Below, in pieces: positions 1-4,923 of a stretch of DNA of 6,144 nt. A program made the translations under genes and the position numbers. The notes beneath the pieces are model-generated. The model worked only from the letters and a program-made list of their open reading frames with translations. It was not told the origin of the DNA and did not search any database. Within the stretch, counting starts at the first letter, position 1. The number at the start of each line of letters is the position of its first letter. The stretch lies in the NCBI GenBank assembly GCA_903929895.1, contig CAIYWM010000390.1, positions 1 through 6,144 on the forward strand. The letters are read 5' to 3'. Source of the stretch: an uncultured Alphaproteobacteria bacterium. Lineage in GTDB: Bacteria > Pseudomonadota > Alphaproteobacteria > Reyranellales > Reyranellaceae.

Positions 1-1
1 A

Positions 2-7
2 TATGAT
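2..7 (+). promoter_or_regulatory. Putative -10 element of queF (TATGAT)
   Basis: TATGAT matches TATAAT in five of six positions and ends six bases before the queF ATG. The intervening GGGGGC could be read as a crude ribosome site but is too close to the start for normal spacing. The -35 zone lies outside the window, so this rests on the hexamer and on its likeness to the boxes before the other three lead genes. Confidence 0.4.
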
Positions 8-13
8 GGGGGC

Positions 14-472
14 ATGGCTAAATACGCAAAACTCCGACAGCTCGGGCACGAAACGCCCCTCCCCGCCTCGCCCGCCGAGGCCCTCCTCGAGACGGTGCCC
101 AACCCGCATCCGGGCACGCTCTATCTCGCGCGCTTCACGCAGCCCGAGTTCACCTCGCTCTGCCCGGTGACCGGCCAGCCCGATTTCGCCCATCTCGTGA
201 TCGACTATGTGCCGCGCGCGAAGCTGGTCGAGAGCAAGTCGCTGAAGCTCTATCTCAACAGCTTCCGCAACGAGGCTTCCTTCCACGAGGACTGCACCGT
301 GGGCATCGGCAAGCGGCTGGTGAAGGAGCTGGCGCCGCGCTGGCTGCGCATCGCTGGCTACTGGTATCCGCGCGGCGGCATGCCGATCGACGTGTTCTGG
401 CAGACCGCCGTACCGCCCAAGGGCCTGTGGCTGCCCGACACCGGCGTGGCGTCCTATCGCGGCCGGGGTTGA
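14..472 (+). CDS. queF: NADPH-dependent 7-cyano-7-deazaguanine (preQ0) reductase QueF
   Basis: Cytoplasmic enzyme that reduces the nitrile of preQ0 to the aminomethyl group of preQ1 with NADPH, in the queuosine (tRNA position 34) pathway. The 152-residue product matches the short, single-domain (Bacillus-type) QueF rather than the long Escherichia-type form. Cys50 in [13 protein letters not shown] is the expected nucleophile that forms the thioimide with preQ0, and Asp57 is the expected proton donor. The family signature [15 protein letters not shown] occupies 73-87, and His91-Glu92 fit the substrate-binding pair. These residues all sit five positions before their Bacillus subtilis counterparts as I recall them, so the active site looks complete. 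The ATG at 14 gives a normal N-terminus. The stop TGA (470-472) shares its A with the queG ATG, indicating translational coupling. Only 13 bases of upstream sequence are visible, so a preQ1 riboswitch cannot be assessed. Confidence 0.97.
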   Translation: MAKYAKLRQLGHETPLPASPAEALLETVPNPHPGTLYLARFTQPEFTSLCPVTGQPDFAHLVIDYVPRAKLVESKSLKLYLNSFRNEASFHEDCTVGIGKRLVKELAPRWLRIAGYWYPRGGMPIDVFWQTAVPPKGLWLPDTGVASYRGRG

Positions 473-1659
473 TGGCCGGGCTGCCGCCCCGTCCGAAGCG
501 GCCGCCGAAGCCGGCAACGCCGCGCGAGTTGCGCGACGCGATTGCGGCCAAGGCGCTGGAGCTCGGCTTCGACGCCGTGGCCTTCGCGCCCGCCCAGCTT
601 TCGCCCGAGGCCCGCAAGCTGCGACGGGAACGGATGGAAGCGTTCCTGGCGCGCGGCTTCCAGGGCGACATGGGATGGCTGGTCGACCGCGCCGAGCAGC
701 GCATCGATCCCTCGACCCTGTGGCCCGAGGCGCGCACGGTCGTGTCGGTGGCGCTCAACTACGGGCCGGCGAGCGATCCGCGCTTCGCACTCGAGGCGCG
801 CGAGCGCGGCGCGGTCTCGGTCTATGCGCAGGGCCGCGACTATCACGACGTGATGAAGAGCCGGCTGAAGCAGCTCGGCCGCTTCATCTGGGACACCTAT
901 CACCACAGCCTGAAGGTCTTCGTCGACACCGCCCCGTTGATGGAGAAGCTCGCGGCGCAGCAGGCAGGCCATGGCTGGCAGGGCAAGCACACCAACCTCG
1001 TGTCACGCCGCTTCGGCTCGTGGCTGTTCCTGGGCGAACTGCTGCTGTCGATAGAGCTGCCGCCCGACGAGCCCGAGACCGATCACTGCGGCCAGTGCCG
1101 CGCCTGCCTTGACTCCTGCCCGACCAACGCCTTCCCCGCGCCCTATCAGCTCGATGCGCGGCGCTGCATCTCCTATCTCACCATCGAGCATGCCGGCCCG
1201 ATCGATCGCGAATTCCGGACGGCGCTGGGCAACCGCATCTATGGCTGCGACGACTGCCTCGCAGCCTGCCCGTGGAACAAGTTTGCCCGCCAGTCGCGCG
1301 AAGCCGCCTTCACGCCGCGCGCCGAGCTTCAGGCGCCGCTGCTGGCCGAACTCGCCACGCTGGACGACGCGACCTTCCGCACGCGCTTCTCGGGAACGGC
1401 GGTGAAGCGCATCGGCCGCGACCGCTTCCTGCGCAACGTCGCCTATGCGCTGGGCAACAGCGCCGCGCCGGCCACCGCCCTTCCCGCCATCGAGCGCCTG
1501 CTGACCGACACCTCGCCCCTGGTGCGCGGCGCCGCCGTCTGGGCCCTGTCGCAGCTTTCACCCGACGAGGCGGCACGGCGTGCCCGAACCACCGAAGAAC
1601 CAGACGCCGACGTCCGCACGGAATGGACAGCGGGAGTTCAGACTCCTCGCCCCCGCTAG
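472..1659 (+). CDS. queG: Epoxyqueuosine reductase QueG
   Basis: Cobalamin- and iron-sulfur-dependent cytoplasmic enzyme catalysing the last queuosine step, reduction of epoxyqueuosine to queuosine in tRNA. The 395-residue protein has an N-terminal cobalamin-binding reductase region with VDTAPLMEK at 151-159, where Asp152 fits the family's proton donor. A two-cluster ferredoxin domain follows, with CGQCRACLDSCP (Cys206, 209, 212, 216), RRCISYLTIEH (Cys232) and CDDCLAACPWN (Cys259, 262, 266): all eight Cys for two 4Fe-4S clusters. HEAT-like helices occupy about 316-370. The ATG at 472 overlaps the queF stop. An in-frame GTG at 427 would add 15 residues inside queF and is less likely. Residues 1-16 are rich in Pro, Lys and Arg. 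The last codons and stop lie inside a GC-rich palindrome (1643-1670), so the end (TPRPR) may derive from a repeat. Identification is firm. Confidence 0.97.
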   Translation: MAGLPPRPKRPPKPATPRELRDAIAAKALELGFDAVAFAPAQLSPEARKLRRERMEAFLARGFQGDMGWLVDRAEQRIDPSTLWPEARTVVSVALNYGPASDPRFALEARERGAVSVYAQGRDYHDVMKSRLKQLGRFIWDTYHHSLKVFVDTAPLMEKLAAQQAGHGWQGKHTNLVSRRFGSWLFLGELLLSIELPPDEPETDHCGQCRACLDSCPTNAFPAPYQLDARRCISYLTIEHAGPIDREFRTALGNRIYGCDDCLAACPWNKFARQSREAAFTPRAELQAPLLAELATLDDATFRTRFSGTAVKRIGRDRFLRNVAYALGNSAAPATALPAIERLLTDTSPLVRGAAVWALSQLSPDEAARRARTTEEPDADVRTEWTAGVQTPRPR

Positions 1660-1670
1660 GGGGAGAGGGG
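1643..1670. repeat. GC-rich palindrome across the queG stop codon; possible dispersed repeat or terminator-like hairpin
   Basis: Positions 1643-1654 can pair with 1659-1670 around the four-base loop GCTA. Of the twelve pairs, one is a G-A mismatch (1649/1664), one is a G-T wobble (1644/1669), and the inner five are CCCCC/GGGGG. The queG stop TAG (1657-1659) straddles the loop and the right arm. No T-run follows on either strand, so it is not a classical intrinsic terminator. Its position between convergent queG and tadA would suit blocking read-through or protecting 3' ends. The arms resemble CCCTCTCCCC/GGGGAGAGGG intergenic palindromes that I recall from many proteobacteria; that link is unverified. 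Confidence 0.6.
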
Positions 1671-1680
1671 CATGAGATGA

Positions 1681-2139
1681 CTAACGCCGCTCCCTGAAGA
1701 ACGCGCGCAGCAGTTCGCCCGCCTCGCTCTCGCCGACGCCGGGATAGAGCTCGGGCCGGTGGTGGCAGGTCGGCTGGTCGAAGATGCGCGGACCCTGCTC
1801 GATGCCGCCGCCTTTGGGATCGGCCGCGCCCCAATAGACCCGCCGCAACCGCGCGAACGAAATCGCCTGGGCACACATGGGGCACGGCTCCAGCGTCACA
1901 TAGAGATCGCACCCGACCAGCCGTGGCGAACCGAGCGCGGCAGCCGCGGCGCGGATCGCCAGCAATTCGGCGTGGGCGGTCGGGTCGTTCAGCGCCTCGG
2001 TGCGGTTGCCGGCTTCCGCCAGCACCGCCCCGTCAGGGCCAACGATCACGCAGCCGATCGGCACCTCGCCGCGCGCGCCGGCCGCGCGGGCGGCAGCGAG
2101 GGCTCTCTCCATGGGCGTCGACTTGGCAAAATCAGGCAT
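1681..2139 (-). CDS. tadA: tRNA-specific adenosine deaminase TadA
   Basis: Zinc-dependent deaminase converting adenosine 34 to inosine in the anticodon of tRNA-Arg(ACG), which lets one tRNA read several arginine codons; normally essential in bacteria. The 152-residue product has both cytidine-deaminase-fold signatures: HAE at 56-58 (His56 zinc ligand, Glu58 proton shuttle) and PCPMC at 85-89 (Cys86 and Cys89 zinc ligands), preceded by GEVPIGCVIV at 24-33. The C-terminal section (ADPKGGGIEQGPRIF, then NH-poor helix to FFRERR) is typical of TadA rather than of guanine or cytosine deaminases. I chose the ATG at 2139 because the product then starts as in relatives. The frame is open to 2247, but that extension would run across the divergent promoter region into the opposite gene. 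A later ATG at 2112 would remove nine residues before the first helix. Convergent with queG, 21 bases apart. Confidence 0.95.
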   Translation of the reverse strand: MPDFAKSTPMERALAAARAAGARGEVPIGCVIVGPDGAVLAEAGNRTEALNDPTAHAELLAIRAAAAALGSPRLVGCDLYVTLEPCPMCAQAISFARLRRVYWGAADPKGGGIEQGPRIFDQPTCHHRPELYPGVGESEAGELLRAFFRERR

Positions 2140-2148
2140 CGCGGCCGC

Positions 2149-2154
2149 ACTATA
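2149..2154 (-). promoter_or_regulatory. Putative -10 element of tadA (TATAGT)
   Basis: On the minus strand, TATAGT matches the TATAAT consensus in five of six positions. It is followed by nine bases (GCGGCCGCG) and then the tadA ATG. Transcription starting six to eight bases downstream would give a leader of only a few bases. No TTGACA-like -35 was found at normal spacing, and no Shine-Dalgarno sequence precedes the ATG. Confidence 0.5.
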
Positions 2155-2175
2155 GCGCGCGGGGCTGCGCGCGCG

Positions 2176-2181
2176 TATCTT
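2176..2181 (+). promoter_or_regulatory. Putative -10 element of the C26 peptidase gene (TATCTT)
   Basis: TATCTT matches TATAAT in four of six positions and stands seven bases before the ATG at 2189. A transcript starting at the usual distance would begin at or next to the A of the ATG. There is no Shine-Dalgarno sequence, and no recognisable -35 in the GC-rich stretch upstream. This argues for the ATG at 2189 over the in-frame TTG at 2180, which overlaps the box. Confidence 0.45.
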
Positions 2182-2188
2182 GGCCCGC

Positions 2189-2905
2189 ATGCCCCGTCCC
2201 CTGATCGGAGTCACCCTGGATGCTGAAAAGCCAGGCGGATACTCCAAGTTTCCCTGGTATGCGCTGCGCCAGAACTACCTCGACGCGATCGACGCGGCGG
2301 GTGGTCTGGCGGTGGCGCTGCCGCACGAGCCCGACCGGGTCGCCGACTATCTGGAGCGCATCGACGCGCTTGTGGTGACCGGCGGCGCCTTCGACGTCGA
2401 CCCCTCCTACTATGGCGGCGGCGCTAAGCATTCGACGGTGGTCACCAAGGACCGCCGCACCGCCTTCGAGTTCGGCGTCACCAAGGGCGCGCTGGCCCAG
2501 AACAAGCCCGTGCTGGGCATCTGTGGTGGCCAGCAGCTCCTGCACGTCGTGCTGGGCGGCAAGCTGATTCAGCACATTCCCGACGCCATCGAAGATGCCC
2601 TGGCGCACGAGCAGCCCAACCCGCGCAACGAGCCCGGCCACCTCGTGAAGGTGGCCAAGGGCACGCAGCTGCACGGTATCGTCGGCGCCGAGGAGCTGCA
2701 GGTGAACAGCGCCCATCACCAGGCCGCCGCCGACCAGCCGGAAGGCATCGTCGTGAACGCCACCGCGCCGGACGGCGTGATTGAGGGCATCGAGGCGCCG
2801 GCCTATCGGTTCTGCATCGGCGTGCAGTGGCATCCTGAATTCTTGATCTCCGAGGGCGACGCGAAATTGTTCCGCGCCTTCCTGGGAGCGGCGGGGACAA
2901 AGTGA
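2189..2905 (+). CDS. Class I glutamine amidotransferase-like protein, peptidase C26 family (gamma-glutamyl-gamma-aminobutyrate hydrolase-like)
   Basis: Predicted cytoplasmic hydrolase of gamma-glutamyl amide bonds, in the family of PuuD, which cleaves gamma-glutamyl-GABA in putrescine breakdown. The 238-residue product opens with PLIGVTLDAEKPGGYSKFPWY. LVVTGGAFDVDPSYYG at 61-76 fits the family's oxyanion and substrate region. The nucleophile elbow GICGGQQ holds Cys112, and VQWHPEF supplies His215 and Glu217, so the Cys-His-Glu triad is complete. No synthetase domain is attached, consistent with C26 rather than a biosynthetic amidotransferase. No other polyamine gene is present, so the substrate is uncertain; other gamma-glutamyl compounds are possible. 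It heads a plus-strand run, and its TGA overlaps the GTG of the pseudouridine synthase gene (GTGA, 2902-2905), implying coupled translation. The ATG at 2189 is preferred to a TTG at 2180. Family assignment is secure; the exact reaction is not. Confidence 0.9.
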   Translation: MPRPLIGVTLDAEKPGGYSKFPWYALRQNYLDAIDAAGGLAVALPHEPDRVADYLERIDALVVTGGAFDVDPSYYGGGAKHSTVVTKDRRTAFEFGVTKGALAQNKPVLGICGGQQLLHVVLGGKLIQHIPDAIEDALAHEQPNPRNEPGHLVKVAKGTQLHGIVGAEELQVNSAHHQAAADQPEGIVVNATAPDGVIEGIEAPAYRFCIGVQWHPEFLISEGDAKLFRAFLGAAGTK

Positions 2906-3708
2906 ACGAACAACCCGTCAAGGAAGGCGAGCGCATCGCCAAGCGCCTGGCGCGCGCCGGCCTGTGCTCGCGCCGCGATGCCGAACGCTGGATCGAGGAA
3001 GGCCGGGTCAAGGTCGACGGCAAGGTGCTGGAGACTCCGGCCTGCGTCGTCACCGACAGGAGCGTCATCGAGGTCGACGGCAAGCCGTTGCGCGCCGCCG
3101 ACCGGCCGCGCATGTGGCGCTATCACAAGCCACCGAGCGAGATGGTGACGGCGCGCGATCCCGAGGGACGCCGCACCATCTTCGAATCGCTGCCCAAGGG
3201 CATGCCGCGCGTGGTCACGATCGGCCGCCTCGACTACATGTCGGAAGGACTGCTGCTGCTCACCAACGATGGCGGGCTCGCGCGACAGCTCGAACTGCCG
3301 GCCAACGGCTGGACGCGCCGCTATCGCGCCCGTGTTCACGGCGGCGTCGACGAGGCGAAGCTCGCTGAACTCGCCAACGGCATCACCATCGAAGGCGTAC
3401 GCTACGGTCCCATCCAGGCGAGCCTCGACCGCCAGCAGCGCTCCAATGCGTGGATCGACATCTCGCTGGCCGAGGGCAAGAACCGCGAGGTGCGCCGCGT
3501 GCTGGCTCATCTCGACCTGCCGGTGGTGCGCCTGATCCGCGTCGCCTTCGGGCCCTTCCATCTCGGCGAACTGGAGCGCGGCCTCGTCGACGAGATCCCA
3601 CCGCAGGCGCTCGACGCGCTGCTGGGCGTGAAGCGGCCGCCGCGCAAGGAAGGCTGGGCCAAGCCCAAGCCCACGCCGGCGCGCACCAAGCGGCGGAAGC
3701 ACGGATGA
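2902..3708 (+). CDS. rluB: rRNA pseudouridine synthase, RluB/RsuA family
   Basis: Isomerises a specific uridine to pseudouridine in rRNA; the RluB type targets the peptidyl-transferase-region helix of 23S rRNA (U2605 in E. coli). An N-terminal S4 RNA-binding domain covers about 9-60 (ERIAKRLARAGLCSRRDAER, then VKVDGKVL). The catalytic domain carries GRLDYMSEGLLLLTNDG at 108-124, with Asp111 the expected nucleophile, and EGKNREVRRVLAHLDLPV at 191-208, typical of the RsuA/RluB/RluE/RluF group. The tail (244-268) is rich in Lys, Arg and Pro, common in these proteins and probably an unstructured RNA-binding extension. The start is GTG, overlapping the stop of the gene before it, with GGGGA four bases upstream as a possible ribosome site. 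The S4 domain and the rsmD neighbour favour RluB over RluE, but RsuA-like 16S specificity cannot be excluded from sequence alone. Confidence 0.9.
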   Translation: MNEQPVKEGERIAKRLARAGLCSRRDAERWIEEGRVKVDGKVLETPACVVTDRSVIEVDGKPLRAADRPRMWRYHKPPSEMVTARDPEGRRTIFESLPKGMPRVVTIGRLDYMSEGLLLLTNDGGLARQLELPANGWTRRYRARVHGGVDEAKLAELANGITIEGVRYGPIQASLDRQQRSNAWIDISLAEGKNREVRRVLAHLDLPVVRLIRVAFGPFHLGELERGLVDEIPPQALDALLGVKRPPRKEGWAKPKPTPARTKRRKHG

Positions 3709-4283
3709 TCCGTATCATCGGCGGCAAGCATCGCGGCCGCATGCTCGAAACGCCGGAGGGCGATGCGACGAGGCCCACCGCCAACCGCGCCCGCGAGTCC
3801 CTGTTCAACATCCTGGTCCATGCGCGCTGGCGCGACGACGAGGACGGCGGCACCTCGCCGCTGATCGAGGCGCGCGTGCTCGACGCCTATGCCGGCTCCG
3901 GCGCGCTGGGCCTCGAGGCGCTGTCGCGCGGGGCGGCCCATGTCACCTTCCTCGACAACGAGGCCACCGCGGTCAAGGCGATCGGCGAGAACCTGCGCAA
4001 GCTGGGCGAGACCGGCGCCGCCAAGGTCGTGCGCGCCGATGCGACACGACCGCCGCCGTCACGCGAGGCCTGCGATCTGGTCTTTCTCGACCCGCCTTAT
4101 CGCTCGGGCCAGGCGCCCGTGGCAATCACCGCCCTCGCCGCCGCCGGCTGGATGACGCCGGGCTGCATCGTCACGGTCGAACTCGCGCACAACGAGGACC
4201 TGTTGCCGCCCGATGGCTTCGAGGCGATCGACGAACGCCGCTACGGCGCGGCCAAGATCGTGATTCTCAAGCGGATCGCATGA
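3705..4283 (+). CDS. rsmD: 16S rRNA (guanine-966-N2)-methyltransferase RsmD
   Basis: S-adenosylmethionine-dependent enzyme making m2G966 of 16S rRNA, in the 30S P-site region. The 192-residue product is the usual family length. It begins with the characteristic MIRIIGGKHRGRML and RPTANRARESLFNIL (23-37). The SAM-binding motif I is VLDAYAGSGALGLEALSRGA (58-77), followed by an acidic residue at the end of the second strand (FLDNE, 82-86). The catalytic motif IV DPPY is at 129-132, typical of N2-guanine and N6-adenine methyltransferases. The frame is open further upstream, but the ATG at 3705 gives the canonical N-terminus, overlaps the preceding stop as ATGA, and has GGAAG five bases before it. 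The pair with the pseudouridine synthase gene suggests coordinated rRNA modification. Confidence 0.96.
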   Translation: MIRIIGGKHRGRMLETPEGDATRPTANRARESLFNILVHARWRDDEDGGTSPLIEARVLDAYAGSGALGLEALSRGAAHVTFLDNEATAVKAIGENLRKLGETGAAKVVRADATRPPPSREACDLVFLDPPYRSGQAPVAITALAAAGWMTPGCIVTVELAHNEDLLPPDGFEAIDERRYGAAKIVILKRIA

Positions 4284-4891
4284 AACTCGGCGCGCCGCTC
4301 TACATGCTGCGCCACGGCGAGACCGCCTGGAACACCGAGCGGCGCATGCAGGGCAGCAAGAACTCCGATCTCACGGCGCGCGGCAGGGTCCAGGCATTGG
4401 CGATGGGGCGCACACTCAAGCGCGAGCTCGAGCGCGCGCCCGGCCCGACGCTCTTCCTGCGCAGCCCGCTCGGACGCACGCGCGAGACCTCGGAGATCGT
4501 CGGCCAGGAGCTCGGCATCGCCTCCAGCGAATGGCGCGAGGACATCCGGCTGGCCGAACTCTCCTACGGCAGCTGGGAAGGCTTCTCCTGGGCCGAGATC
4601 GAGATCGATCATCCGACGGCGCTGGCCGACTGGCGCGCCGATCCGCACGGCTATTGCCCGCCCGGCGGCGAGACCCATATCGATCTTCGCCGACGCTGCG
4701 AGACCATGCTGGCGGATATCGCCGCCACCAACACGCGCACCGTGGTGGTGAGCCACGGAGTCAGCGGCGCGGTCGTGCGCGGCCTCCATCTCGGGCTCGA
4801 TGCACGCGCCATGTTCGTTCTGGAGAAGCCGCAGGACGCGTTCTTTCGCCTGCTCGACGGAAGCGAGCACCGGATCACCTGCGACCTGTGA
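4280..4891 (+). CDS. Histidine phosphatase family protein (phosphoglycerate mutase-like)
   Basis: Predicted cytoplasmic phosphatase of the branch 1 histidine phosphatase superfamily, which acts through a phosphohistidine intermediate. The 203-residue product shows LRHGETAWN at 10-18 with nucleophile His12 and Arg11, SPLGRTRET at 62-70 with Arg66, LAELSYGSWEG at 91-101 with Glu93 as likely proton donor, PPGGET at 127-132, and VVVSHGVSG at 156-164 with the second catalytic His159. All core residues are present, so it should be active. Length and motifs fit GpmB- or CobC-like phosphatases better than glycolytic phosphoglycerate mutase, which is longer. No cobalamin or sugar-phosphate genes are near, so the substrate is unknown. 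Its ATG overlaps the rsmD stop (ATGA, 4280-4283), so it is probably the last gene of that operon. The family is certain; any narrower name would be a guess. Confidence 0.92.
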   Translation: MKLGAPLYMLRHGETAWNTERRMQGSKNSDLTARGRVQALAMGRTLKRELERAPGPTLFLRSPLGRTRETSEIVGQELGIASSEWREDIRLAELSYGSWEGFSWAEIEIDHPTALADWRADPHGYCPPGGETHIDLRRRCETMLADIAATNTRTVVVSHGVSGAVVRGLHLGLDARAMFVLEKPQDAFFRLLDGSEHRITCDL

Positions 4892-4902
4892 TCGTAGCGG
4901 GG

Positions 4903-4923
4903 TGCCGGCTATAAGCGCCGGCA
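4903..4923 (+). other. Small inverted repeat ending at the MATE gene start codon
   Basis: TGCCGGC (4903-4909) and GCCGGCA (4917-4923) are perfect reverse complements, separated by TATAAGC. The last paired base is the A of the MATE ATG. In DNA the loop carries the putative -10 box. If transcription began further upstream, for instance by read-through from the phosphatase gene, the RNA hairpin would cover the start region. No T-run follows, so it is not a terminator. A seven-base stem of G and C could also arise by chance at this composition. Confidence 0.4.
4910..4915 (+). promoter_or_regulatory. Putative -10 element of the MATE gene (TATAAG)
   Basis: TATAAG matches TATAAT in five of six positions and lies seven bases before the ATG at 4923. 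CTGTGA (4886-4891), 18 bases upstream, is a weak -35 candidate matching TTGACA in three positions. The 31-base gap after the phosphatase stop, unlike the 4-base overlaps before it, supports a separate transcript. No Shine-Dalgarno sequence precedes the ATG. Confidence 0.5.

Larger units (their letters stand above)
2140..2188. promoter_or_regulatory. Divergent promoter region between tadA and the C26 peptidase gene
   Basis: This 49-bp spacer must serve both genes. It holds a minus-strand -10-like box (2149-2154) and a plus-strand one (2176-2181) with 21 bases between them. Between the boxes lies the inverted repeat GCGCGC (2155-2160), GGGGCT, GCGCGC (2167-2172). At usual spacing the -35 zone of each promoter falls on or near the other's -10 box, so the two would compete for polymerase or share a symmetric binding region. 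The alternating GC is also compatible with simple composition bias. Confidence 0.55.

Noticed and set aside
1..13. preQ1 riboswitch upstream of queF
   Set aside because: Only 13 bases precede the gene in the window, too few to contain or exclude an aptamer.
427..471. Upstream GTG start extending QueG by 15 residues
   Set aside because: The extension lies within the end of queF and reads as an Arg-rich shadow; the ATG at 472 with its stop-start overlap is the normal arrangement.
1643..1670. Classical Rho-independent terminator for queG or tadA
   Set aside because: The hairpin is strong but neither side is followed by a run of T, so it is listed only as a palindrome with possible terminator-like activity.
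2140..2247. N-terminal extension of TadA by 36 residues
   Set aside because: It would run through the divergent promoter region and into the opposite gene; the added residues do not resemble TadA, and the ATG at 2139 gives the usual family length.
2803..3702. Minus-strand open frame of 299 codons opposite the pseudouridine synthase gene
   Set aside because: It mirrors the coding strand of a well-identified gene and shows no domain signature.
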